Made by a program: the position numbers and the translations under genes
Source of the DNA: Malachius bipustulatus
Taxonomy: Eukaryota; Arthropoda; Insecta; Coleoptera; Melyridae
NCBI GenBank assembly: GCA_910589415.1
Contig: OU342630.1
Coordinates: forward strand, 6,076,001 to 6,140,000
DNA: 64,000 nt
Direction: 5' to 3'
Notes under the pieces: model-generated
What the model was told of the DNA's origin: nothing
What the model saw: only the letters and a program-made list of their open reading frames with translations
Database searches by the model: none
Part shown: positions 21,469-30,508 of the stretch, one piece after another
Numbering within the stretch: position 1 is the first letter of the stretch
Layout: each line of letters opens with the position of its first letter

Positions 21469-23061
21469 CTACCTGATGCGTAAAAAAGAGGCTCTAATGT
21501 TATTCACCATCCTTATATAGGCGGGACATTTACTGTCCCAGACAGCGTGAGTTGTGTCTAAGTTCAGATTATTCGAATTGTTAAGTCGACAGCAGTTGAT
21601 GCACCTCAGTGTGGCGGACTTGCAGGTCCTGACATCGTGATCCAGGGAACATCTGGGGCATGAGAGATCAGAGCGGCAGGACGAAGATGTATGGTTAAAC
21701 GAGTTGCACTTGAAGCAGCGTAGGACATCAAAGGCATCAAACACACGACAGGGATCAAGACCAACCAGCACATGACCCGCAGCAATCATCTTATCATATG
21801 ACTGCCGGTCGAGCTCGATGAGGGCCTGATGCTCTCCTCTTCTACTAATCCTCACCGGCCAGATCTTCAGGACTTTAAACTCGCTACCAGTGTGGTCAAA
21901 AATCCCAGGGTTCATCCCTCTAAGATACTCCGTAACCTGATGAATGCTGAACGACATGGACAAACCAACAATCCTGACACGAGGACTGATGTCACGAGTG
22001 ACACGTATGCTGTATTTATCAGCGAGACCAGTATCAGCGAGAGTCTTAAGTTTGTTGTTATCAGCAGATCTGCAGCCCCCAACAATAATGCCAGCATTGC
22101 GCAATGTCCTGACACTAGAAATGTTAATGTCAGACACGATAGGATTGATCGTCTTCAGCACATCCATCTTGGTCTCAAGGGTAGATTGCTTGTCATTTTT
22201 CGGCTTCAAGATTACGGAGGGATTGGTATTGAACTTTACCCTGGCTGCGTAAGACTTGTCGGCAGGGATGACTGTAGTAGTTTCGTTTACTAGGGTGGGA
22301 GGGGCTGCAGAGTTAGAAGTTAGTGATGCGAGCGATGCGACAAGTTGAGAGTTGGTTTCCTTCAGCATGGAGACTTCCAGTGTCAGCGCGGCTATTTTAT
22401 CATTCTGGAGAGCCACAGCACCATGGAGGCCCATCACAATTGATTGGAGCTCCCGGAATTGACAGGAGATCACAGACTCAAGGGATGCTCCGGTATCCGG
22501 GGCTTCGCAGGAGTCAGAAATGTTCGAGGGATGACGCAACGCTGAGGATGTGTTGTCACGGGCCCCACTAGCATCAGGCGCAGGGCATATAATGCTAGAC
22601 ATTAGAGGAGTTTTGACAGCGGTGGTGGCACTGGCAGAAGTGGTAGCAGCAGCAGAAGCCGAGGTTATATGTAACGAGGAAGTATCAATATGAGATATTT
22701 GATGAGTTTTAACTGCGGTGGTGATGTTCACAGGAGTGGTCGCAGCAGTAGTAGCCAAGGTTATATGCGGCGAAGAGACATCAGATGTAGGCGTAATTAG
22801 CAAACTGTCGTCAACGCTATGAGTGCGATGTTTAGCAAAGGTATTGGTTGAAGAAGAGGAGGATGCAGCAATTAAAGAGGGCTTAGCCGAACATGTGGGA
22901 CAAACCCACATAAATCCATCAGAGATCTGTCGACAAACATCCATATAGGCAGCATCTGAGAGTGCGCAGCAATCCGGATGAAAATATGATGAACAAGAAG
23001 TGCAGTGCAAGTTGTCATGCTGCCTGGCGCACTTGCGGTTGCATGTTGGACAATTAGGCAT
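21469..23061 (-). CDS. LINE B ORF1 protein, PHD-like finger plus CCHC knuckles
   Basis: An intact 530-codon frame. The N-terminus (about residues 3-58) is a Cys/His finger of PHD type: CPTCNRKC, CTSCSSYFHPDC and WVCPTC. A Ser/Thr/Ala-rich linker follows (60-190), then a likely coiled coil (about 200-245), an RRM-like region (about 330-430) and a C-terminal run of zinc knuckles (CFKCNSFNHTSSSC, CPRCSLDHDVRTC, CINC). ORF1 proteins bind the LINE RNA and package it; the fingers fit that. The start is the first ATG just upstream of CPTC. It overlaps the start of ORF2 by a few codons. Open throughout, unlike ORF2. Confidence 0.9.
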   Translation of the reverse strand: MPNCPTCNRKCARQHDNLHCTSCSSYFHPDCCALSDAAYMDVCRQISDGFMWVCPTCSAKPSLIAASSSSSTNTFAKHRTHSVDDSLLITPTSDVSSPHITLATTAATTPVNITTAVKTHQISHIDTSSLHITSASAAATTSASATTAVKTPLMSSIICPAPDASGARDNTSSALRHPSNISDSCEAPDTGASLESVISCQFRELQSIVMGLHGAVALQNDKIAALTLEVSMLKETNSQLVASLASLTSNSAAPPTLVNETTTVIPADKSYAARVKFNTNPSVILKPKNDKQSTLETKMDVLKTINPIVSDINISSVRTLRNAGIIVGGCRSADNNKLKTLADTGLADKYSIRVTRDISPRVRIVGLSMSFSIHQVTEYLRGMNPGIFDHTGSEFKVLKIWPVRISRRGEHQALIELDRQSYDKMIAAGHVLVGLDPCRVFDAFDVLRCFKCNSFNHTSSSCRSDLSCPRCSLDHDVRTCKSATLRCINCCRLNNSNNLNLDTTHAVWDSKCPAYIRMVNNIRASFLRIR

Positions 23062-23487
23062 GGTATAGATGTGATGTTTTTATATATATGTTACGTTCTA
23101 TATCATTCACCCATTCAAGATATAATTTCATGCCAGCCATCAAACAACATCGAGAAGAATACTTGAAGGTTTCAAATCTTGGTGGAACACCAGAGGAAAC
23201 CCTCAGTTTGTCGGTGTAGCACAATTAACAGCACGGGAGATAAGGTATCAGTCAAGATAAGCAAGCAAAAATAGTCTCTATATACTGGCTCACCAATAAG
23301 TGATGATGTAAAATAGTCCTCGAAGACGGCAGAGATACACGAGCAAACACTCACACTACAGGATAACAATTAAACCATTGCACCAGTGGTGAAAACAACA
23401 ATCCATAATCTGTTTAAACGTAATAAACTGTACTAGAAGCAGAGCAGAACTCTGAAGATAATTCACCAGCGGTATTCCACCACTGTG

Positions 23488-23813
23488 TTTTCTTTATTTT
23501 TATTTTTTTTATCTTTATTTTTAACTTTTTGTTCTATGGATTTATTTATTTTTTATTTATTTTTTGAAATTAGTATAATTCCTGTGTTAATTTTGATTTT
23601 AGGATGAGGGTATCAACCAGAGCGTCTTCAAGCTGGGATATATATATATTTTTTTTATACATTATTTGCATCATTACCAATAATAATTTTTATTTTTTAT
23701 TTTTATAATAATTATAATTTTTTAAGTTTTTATTTTTTAAAATATTTAAATATAAGAAACTTTTTATTTTATATTTTTGTAAATATAGTTTTTTTTGTTA
23801 AAATGCCTATATA
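23488..23813 (+). pseudogene. ND4: Numt: mitochondrial ND4, left part
   Basis: Read with the invertebrate mitochondrial code this is one open frame: MIPVLILILGWGYQPERL and QAGMYMYFFYTLFASLP, then VFFVKMPM up to the fold-back. These are conserved ND4 (complex I subunit 4) segments. TGA is needed for the Trp in GWGYQ, and ATA and AGA sit where Met and Ser are expected, so it cannot be a nuclear gene. The left edge coincides with the 5' end of LINE B. The frame carries on at 24382 beyond an inserted element. Non-functional in the nucleus. Confidence 0.93.
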
Positions 23814-24379
23814 CAGGGTGTCCCAGCTTATTCGAAGCGGTCTCTGTAGGCCAAACGATGGACTTTTTCAAAAAACTTTTTGAAAATTCAAGTACAGGAT
23901 CACAATGGCCATAATTTAAAATTATTTTGGAGTATACAGAGTGTCCCATATGACAGTGGCATATCAAAGTTATGTTTTTTTAAATGGAATGCTCCTATAT
24001 ATAATACATAAAAAGTTAAAATAGGGACATGTAAGCCGTTTTTCTCTATCTTGAACCGTTTTCATTGTACAAGGCCTTGAAATTGAAAAATGACGATTTT
24101 CACTTGTTTATAACTCAAAAACTTCTGAATTTAAACACCAACTGTAAAAGCCAATCCTATTTTGTCTTCTCAGACAATCTAAAAATGCAATAACATAGGA
24201 GCATTCCATTTAAAAAAACATAACTTTGATATGCCACTGTCATATGGGACACTCTGTATACTCCAAAATAATTTTAAATTATGGTCATTGTAATCCTGTA
24301 CTTGCATTTGCAAATTTTTTTTTGAAAAAATCAATCGTTTGGCCTACAGAGTCCGCTTCGAATAAGCTGGGACACCCTG
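23814..24379. repeat. Fold-back element inserted in the ND4 numt
   Basis: 566 bp, ends CAGGGTGTCCCAGCTT and its complement, flanked by TA. Same family as 12470-14801 but without the nested element. Dropping it together with one TA rejoins the ND4 frame exactly (Pro-Met-Tyr-Ile-Val-His), so it inserted after the mitochondrial piece had moved to the nucleus. Confidence 0.96.
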
Positions 24380-24381
24380 TA

Positions 24382-24526
24382 TATTGTTCATTTATGACTC
24401 CCTAAAGCTCATGTTGAGGCCCCAATTTCTGGGTCGATAATTTTAGCTGGAGTTATGTTAAAGTTAGGGGGTTATGGTATAATGCGTATAATAGTTTTAT
24501 TTGTTGAGATTGGTAATATAACTTTA
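24382..24526 (+). pseudogene. ND4: Numt: mitochondrial ND4, right part
   Basis: Continues the ND4 frame with [29 protein letters not shown] and about 15 further residues; TGA again encodes the Trp of HLWLPK. The match ends near a TAG at 24524. The two parts total about 470 bp of mitochondrial DNA, and divergence from a functional ND4 looks low. Confidence 0.95.
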
Positions 24527-24689
24527 TAGAGCTTTAAAGAGGCTCATAGTTAGCCACCTAAATTTTCGCCTGAAAATACTCTAAAATTCATACTGCAGGT
24601 AGGTTAGGTACTAACTACTTTTTCTAGGAACTGCCTCTTGGTGCCGTTCTGCTTTCTGCCAATTTTACCATTTTCATTTTCACAGTCTT

Positions 24690-25290
24690 GCGTGAAACGT
24701 GTTTAGAAGTGCACCTTCTAGTCTGGGCAAGAAAACTTGCTGGAAAGTTTACCTTATTTGGCATGAAGTTGCCAAATTAAATGATCTTGGAGTTAGATTT
24801 GATGAAACTATATTTGGAAATCATCACAAATTTGTTATAAAGCTATACACAACCAACCAAGATATAACTTCCATCAACAACCTTCGAGGACTACTGGTGG
24901 TTCTAGAACACTTGATAAATTACCCCCAACTGAGTATAGTCTTTACCAACATTGCCTAAGAGCTCATTATCAAAGTTATATAAATGGCTTAATGCCTTGC
25001 ACCCTATTCAAAGACTACCAAATTATTTGGATTATGGATGGCAACAGATCGACAACAGATTAGTCCCAGTTTTTCAAACTTTGCCAACTTTTCCGGAAGT
25101 TACATCATTTCTTACCACCTGTGGTTGTAAAAAAGGCAAGCATTATTTTTGTAGAGATAGGTTTCCTAATTTCAAACTAAAAAAAAGAGTATTTTTTTTT
25201 CGATTGTATTGCAAAATGGTGCAGTTGCAAGAAAAATAAAATCAACTGTATAGGTTCTTGTCGATGTATGGGTCAGAAATCTTGCCGAAA
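24690..25290 (+). pseudogene. Decayed multicopy insect protein, GKKT...LPPTE...CxCKK type
   Basis: Three frames together give, in order: SSLGKKTCWKVYL (about 24720), LPPTEYSLYQHCLRAHYQ (about 24920), LDYGWQQIDNRLVPVFQT (about 25025), CGCKKGKHYFC (about 25125) and a cysteine-rich end CSCKKNKINC...CRCMG (about 25220-25275). This order of motifs is what I recall from abundant uncharacterised insect proteins that end in a Cys-rich tail. Function is unknown; the high copy number of the family suggests a mobile origin. Frame changes near 24950, 24985 and 25150-25215 make it a pseudogene. It lies inside the 10.8-kb inverted structure, so it could be former cargo. Confidence 0.65.
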
Positions 25291-25553
25291 CTGAGACTCC
25301 TTCGAAATAATCAATCATAAGACAGAAGAATTTCGAAGAGGATGGTGACGGCAGCAAATAAAAGAAAAAATTAAAGCTGCTGCCATGTATAGGTATTTGT
25401 ACATATTAGGTATACTTATTTTTGGTTTTGAAAAAGGTATAAGGTTTCGATCTTTTAATCACTTGAACAAAAAATGTAAAATATCGAAAATGAGCTCATG
25501 ATTTTTTTTTTTTTTTTTATCTTTAAGGTTTGTTATTGTTCCTATTTTTGCAA
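25291..25553. other. Spacer with poly-T run
   Basis: AT-rich, with a T-run at about 25503-25518. No gene seen. Confidence 0.5.
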
Positions 25554-26636
25554 GAAATATCTACGAGGTAGGTAGGTAGGTATTTAGGTGTTTACATAAT
25601 AACACCTACCTACTGCAATATCTGGTCATGCACATGCTGGAACTCCTTAAATAATTTAAAAATCAGGGATAACTTTATTGACATACCTACTTTGCATTCT
25701 GTATTTGTATAATACATTGTTGACTTTAATAATTGAACCCTATGCTGCAACAACGTTGTAAGTGCCAAAAGTAAATTTTGCGGGAAGTCGAAATAAACAT
25801 TTTTTTGTGAACCAATATAATATATCAGCTTACAAACATTAATATATTAATTAATTAACATTAATGTATTAATGTTTGTAAGCTGATATATTATATTGGT
25901 TCACAAAAAAATGTTTATTCCGACTTCCCGCAAAATTTACTTTTGGCACTTACAACGTTGTTGCAGCATAGGGTTCAATTATTAAATGATCTAATAAATA
26001 GTATCCTGTTGGCGGGCGTTTTATTTAAATTCTCGGCAAGCTGAACCCAGGGTAAGGGGCACAGAGACGCGAAAGATGGAGATCGACATTGGTCTACGTT
26101 TGATGCGGTAGCTACAATTCACATTTTAGCATCGTTCAACATTTATATTTATTGCTAGTTTATTATTAAAGATAAAAATATAAAAATGACACCGTAGGAA
26201 TCAGAAATGATCAGGGAATAATTTTTAAAGATATGCTATTTTCGATTAAGAGCTTCGTTTTTGAGATAGCCGTTGTAAAGTGGAAAAAAGTAGTCCGAGC
26301 AGGCATTTTTTTGAGGTAAACCGAAGCGAGATATCGCTGTTTAAAGTTACGACGGGCCCATTTGCGCAATGCTTTTCTAAAACGGTTTTGATTTTTTCCT
26401 AACTTAACCATCACACATAACATTTTGAAAAATTGGCACGGCAAAGTTGCACTAGTGAACTATCACATCCTGTGAAAAAAGTCGAAAATTTTGAATAGTG
26501 CCTTTTTGCACAGGACGATTTTTTGACGACTTTGGATTTGAGTTATGTAGACCATAAACTATGATTCCTGAAAATTTCTGCCTTGTACACTAAAAGGCCC
26601 ACAGGGTGACAACTTATTGCTAGATTGGCACTCTAC
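25554..26636 (-). repeat. Right arm of the 10.8-kb inverted repeat
   Basis: Reverse-complement match to 15795-16540. It carries two extra segments: the MITE at 25735-25976 and about 190 bp near 26425-26610 containing GGCACGGCAAAGTTGCAC. Confidence 0.9.
25735..25976. repeat. Near-perfect palindromic MITE with AATT target duplication
   Basis: 242 bp. Ends GAACCCTATGCTGCAACAAC and its complement; the arms pair over almost the whole length. AATT flanks both ends (25731-25734, 25977-25980). The left arm of the large inverted repeat preserves the empty site, so the 4-bp duplication is directly shown. Confidence 0.95.
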
Positions 26637-26639
26637 TAA

Positions 26640-27370
26640 TAGGACAATAGCTTCAACCAATTGATTATTCCTTAAAATATAATCTATAAATTTTTTTCTC
26701 GCTTGTGATTAAAAGAATTCACAAGAAATGAAATCCCCACTTTAAAAACCATCCTAACAAAGTTGCACGACGATGAAAAGAAATTTGTTTAGTGGCGCAG
26801 AATTATTTTTTTAATGAATTTCAGGAGCATCGATGACCACAAAGAAATATAATATTACGCACATTCAGATACACATATTCAGAAGAAGAACTGACAAGTC
26901 GTGCGCCACTGACATCTGCTTTCCCCTTACGTTTATTCCCCGCAGCTCTCTATTCGGAAAAACTGATAAGGTATCATCCGATTCGAAATCGCAGTATAGC
27001 TTACATGCTGATAAAATAAAACCATGCTTTTAATCTTATCTTCTTAGGTAGGTATCGGGTGTATGTGATCCTACTATAATAACCCTAATATTAAAAACCG
27101 TCAAAAAAGGAATAGGCAGCGACAGCAATAATAGAGCTGTTTTGAAATAGCGTAGATTTCAGTAGCTGGATGACCTTGGCAGCAGCTGGCAACGCTTTTC
27201 AAACCAGCGTGACGTTCAGCGATGTTGACTTCCGGTTTGCTGCCAGCAGCTGTCGGCTTTGAACGCAACCAATGCATTAGGTAAGTATTGTTAGTGGACC
27301 GTATTTTGTTATAACGCACTGGTCTCAATTAGTCAAACTTATTGAACTAAAAAGCAGTTAAATTACTTAC
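26640..27370. other. Intron 2, gene-proximal part
   Basis: No gene. Near 27170-27290 a GC-richer piece contains GGCAGCAGCTGGCAAC and TGCTGCCAGCAGCTG, sharing GGTTGCGTTCAAAGCCG with about 10212 in the opposite orientation. Confidence 0.55.
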
Positions 27371-27452
27371 GTTATCAAAGCTTCCCATTCAAAGAAATTT
27401 TCTTCACTTACAGGTCCAGCAATTATCCCTTCAGGTGGGTTTAACGTTAACT
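27371..27452 (-). CDS. UBE2G2: UBE2G2 exon 2
   Basis: An 82-bp exon with 26 whole codons: LTLNPPEGIIAGPVSEENF, then FEWEALI, matching the N-terminal half of UBE2G2. The acceptor TATTTTAG|AG follows a T-rich tract; the donor is AC|GTAAGT. Its first two bases complete the Gln codon begun in exon 1, and its last two begin the Thr codon completed in exon 3. Intron 1 upstream is only 247 bp, in contrast to the 20-kb intron 2. Confidence 0.95.
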
Positions 27453-27699
27453 CTAAAATAAAAATTTGGTAATTATTGCTAGCATAAATATTGAAATATG
27501 GGTAATTAGGTACTGATACCGAAATATGTATTACCTAAATTAAGTAATAGTTATAAATCAGGGAGAAAAAAAAAAAACTAGACCAAATATTGCACACTAA
27601 TAATAATACTAACATATTGGAGTAAATTAAAATTTTAGAGGCTTAGGTAGTCGGGCTCTTCTAGCTCTAGCCGAGTTGGTACCAGGTTCTTCTACTTAC

Positions 27700-27742
27700 G
27701 TTTATATTCAGCCATAAGTCTTCTTAAAGCAGATCCAGCCAT
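27700..27742 (-). CDS. UBE2G2: UBE2G2 exon 1, start codon
   Basis: 43 bp encoding MAGSALRRLMAEYK plus the first base of the next Gln codon. This is the characteristic start of UBE2G2 (MAGTALKRLMAEYKQ in vertebrates), which fixes the ATG at 27742-27740. Donor C|GTAAGT. The promoter should lie at higher coordinates on the minus strand. Confidence 0.95.
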
Positions 27743-27849
27743 TACAAAGAAGTAAATATAAAACCTGACCAAGGATAATTCGGTAATCAGCAATCAAAGC
27801 ACCTGAAATAATTACATACTTATAAAATCAAAATATCCCTTCACTTAAC

Positions 27850-28020
27850 TTTCTCAGTGGGAACGAAAGTAGGTTCTAGATCTAGAACACTAAGGGCCAA
27901 TAATTATTTACAACATTACAACTAAACTTTCTCTGCCCCAAAACCGAAAGTAGGTTCTAGATCTAGAACAATAATAAGGGCCAATAAATTATCTACAATT
28001 AAACTTTCTCTGCCCCAACC
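27850..28020. repeat. 81-bp tandem duplication carrying a 16-bp perfect palindrome
   Basis: Two diverged copies (near 27865 and 27946) each contain GAAAGTAGGTTCTAGATCTA with the full palindrome GTTCTAGATCTAGAAC, then AAGGGCCAATAA and CTTTCTCTGCCCC. They lie about 120-280 bp upstream of the UBE2G2 start codon, so could be promoter or 5' UTR sequence. A regulatory role is only a guess. Confidence 0.85.
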
Positions 28021-28059
28021 AATCTTCCAAATCCCAATCAATACAACAAACAAGCTTCT

Positions 28060-28081
28060 CCTACTACTACTACTACTACTA
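28060..28081. repeat. (CTA)n microsatellite
   Basis: Seven CTA units ending in GTAAATC. Confidence 0.9.
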
Positions 28082-29914
28082 GTAAATCAGTAAATTAACA
28101 ATATTACCATTGCCTTAACTTTATATTCATTTACACAGTGATTCTATTAGGTACTTTGAATCGAAGTACCTATTAGAGTCATATTATGTATGTACCTACC
28201 TAATAGTCCTTACAGGATAAAATCGCAATTTTTATGTGTGATTACTGATTAAATAAAACTGTATGTTGTGTTATTAACGTATACAAGTCTGTGCTACAGA
28301 TACAGAATGTAGAAAATTATATCTGATCTGATTGGAGTAATATTATATTAATATTATAGATTATGAATAGGATTTATTTTATAGGTCATTATAGGCTAAA
28401 CAAGTAACTATTGTGGCGCCACCAAGTAGGCAAATTTGACACTTTCATGCGGCAAGTCCTGCGTGCCCGCTATTCATTTTTAATGTATTTCTCATTGCAA
28501 ACTTGAGGTCGTTCAGGGATAAAAAAAATCTGGAAGGGTTTGTTGTACACGAGTACCATAAATGCTTGCGATTACATACGTATTTATTACTCCTGAATCT
28601 TTTTTTAGACAGTAAATTAAAGTTAAAAATTTTAGTAAATAATTTAAGGCATATAAGTAATACTAATAAAACAATAACTACTGCTATAATATTTTCGAGT
28701 TGTATTTCAGACGAAGGGTAAAATTTTCTTGCTTTACAGCTGCAAAATATGTCCAAAACTCTTCGACTTATTATACATATAAGTTGAATAAAAAACCCTA
28801 AAACATGAGATGAAATGTAAACTTATTATGTTGATAAGAAAGGTGATTTTTTTTAATGGAACAATTAATATATCACCTAAACAATGGGACAATAATAGGT
28901 TTTTTCATTTTTATGAGTGCTATGTGCACCAGGAGTCTCTCTGAAAGAGCGGTTCCTTGAAGAAAAGTTCCATGTAAACGTATTCTCTAACATCGCTCAT
29001 GTGAAAACTCATCATGAGATTTCGCCCATTTCTCAACGATTTAAAACGAATAAAGCAGTAGAGACTGGGTGCTTAGGAATTTAATAATAATTAATTGTAG
29101 TCATAATAAATTAAAAAATCTAGAAATACACTTCCAAATAATGATTTTAAGAAAGGTTTCATTCTATTGAAACGAGCTGTCAACGATTAGTATGCCGCAC
29201 AAAAGTGCGAAAAAAATCCACGAGGAGGCGCGCGCTCTGCAAACATCCGATACTTACTTAGCGTATAGGATAGGAGGTATCACTGGCATCAGGTATATGA
29301 TGACTTTTATATGACAATTGACAGTTGACAAGGTTGGTATAGTAGAGAGTATGTAGAGAGTACAGCAGAGGTTCGATACGATATCACCTCCGAATCCAGC
29401 AGAAGCGTTGTACGATATCAAGGATTCTGTAATAGTTATATACAGAATCCTTGGTACGATATCGAGTCAAGTGTCGTATCGAGATCGTCTATCGTATCGA
29501 ATGTTCTGAATCCCCCTGTATCAGTCGAACGACTGACTAAATGACATCTGACGTTTCTAGTTTGAAAGCTTGAATGGTGACAAATGACAATTGAATACAT
29601 AGAATAAAAGTGAATAGAATGAACTCTACGTTTTCGATTTAAGCATGCGCATTGACATTTCTATAGGTAATCTAGGTCTCTTCAGTATTTTAATCATAAT
29701 TATTTCGAAAGGTACAAGAATCGTGTCTGTTTAATCAAAGATTTGCGTTTGGAAAACACGTGATTAATTTATCGAAGTTAGAATAATATAAAAAAAATTA
29801 GAAATATACCGATTTTTGGTAGTCTAGTTGGATGTGTGTTGCTGTCTGAGTCGAAACTCTTTATTTGGGTTCTCGGGCGCTCCAGACTTGACAACTGTCA
29901 GGACGATGGGTTAA
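28082..29914. other. Upstream DNA, no confident gene
   Basis: A minus-strand frame at 28756-28445 (103 codons) has a hydrophobic stretch (IIAVVIVLLVLLICL) but no recognisable family. At 29418-29453 a hairpin AAGGATTCTGTA/TACAGAATCCTT sits among several GATACGATATC-like words (29373-29495). Confidence 0.5.
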
Positions 29915-30278
29915 AATCCGACTCCAATACGACAGGCTATTGATTTGTCTTTATACTCATTAAGACCTACCTACCTACGGTTTGTTGTGACTTTTGAGTA
30001 TACTTCGGCTTTTTAATATACAATTATAATTACCTATATGCGTGGGAATCGAGGACCGCACCAAACTCCACGAATGTATTCTACACGTGAATAAAAAATC
30101 CGACTCCAATACGACAGGCTATTGATTTGTCTTTATACTCATTAAGACCTACCTACCTACGGTTTGTTGTGACTTTTGAGTATACTTCGGCTTTTTAATA
30201 TACAATTATAATTACCTATATGCGTGGGAATCGAGGACCGCACCAAACTCCACGAATGTATTCTACACGTGAATAAAA
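29915..30278. repeat. 182-bp tandem duplication
   Basis: Two essentially identical copies beginning AATCCGACTCCAATACGACA, the second starting at 30097. Each contains ACCTACCTACCTACGG and GAATCGAGGACCGCACC. Identity is so high that it may be recent. It ends just before the tail of LINE C. Confidence 0.95.
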
Positions 30279-30508
30279 AATTGTTTCACCACAAAGATTG
30301 TTTATTGTTTTATTGTTTATTGTTTATTGCAATTCATTCATTCACAACAATATAATTTTAACAAGTACTATTTATTTCCCAGCTAAACAAAGTTTGTGTT
30401 TGGGAAATGTCTTAATTTATTCTATACCTATTATTTTGTAGTGACAATTTCTGACTTTATTTTGATGTGAGGAAGAGAGTCGAACCACTGACAGTTCATC
30501 ACACATGT

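Larger units (their letters stand above)
16735..23487 (-). mobile_element. LINE B, near-complete non-LTR retrotransposon with an internal insertion
   Basis: On the minus strand this has a 5' UTR (23487-23062), ORF1 (23061-21469), the endonuclease part of ORF2 (21465-20494), a 1.68-kb insertion (20487-18810), the reverse transcriptase part (18803-16896) and a 3' end near 16735 with an AAATAAATTA-like tail. Subtracting the insertion leaves about 5.1 kb, normal for a Jockey/CR1-like LINE. Its 5' end touches an ND4 numt exactly. It lies in sense orientation in UBE2G2 intron 2. Confidence 0.87.
15795..26636. mobile_element. 10.8-kb structure bounded by long inverted arms
   Basis: The left arm (15795-16540) and right arm (25554-26636) are inverted copies over about 0.75 kb. 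Both outer ends read GTAGAGTGC and both are flanked by TA. Within are LINE B, a numt interrupted by a fold-back, and a cysteine-rich pseudogene. Differences between arms: the right has a 242-bp MITE and about 190 bp (near 26425-26610) absent from the left. It may be one large TIR element with later insertions, or two separate repeat copies facing each other. I see no transposase. Confidence 0.6.
7306..27370 (-). other. UBE2G2: UBE2G2 intron 2, about 20 kb
   Basis: The interval between two in-phase UBE2G2 exons, with donor AC|GTAAGT at 27370 and acceptor TTTGTAG at 7306. It is filled with nested LINEs, fold-backs, a numt and a pseudogene listed separately. Both large LINEs inside (A and B) lie on the same strand as the gene. 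Size is inferred from sequence, not from a transcript. Confidence 0.9.

Noticed and set aside
21829..22571. Several + strand ORFs of 80-154 codons
   Set aside because: Antisense to the intact LINE B ORF1 with its zinc-finger motifs; no independent evidence.
15795..26636. Polinton/Maverick interpretation of the large inverted structure
   Set aside because: No protein-primed DNA polymerase, retroviral-type integrase, ATPase or capsid genes inside; the coding content is a LINE, a numt and one pseudogene.
28445..28756. 103-codon minus-strand ORF with a hydrophobic stretch
   Set aside because: No family resemblance, AT-rich context, and an opposite-strand ORF of similar quality; kept only as a remark.
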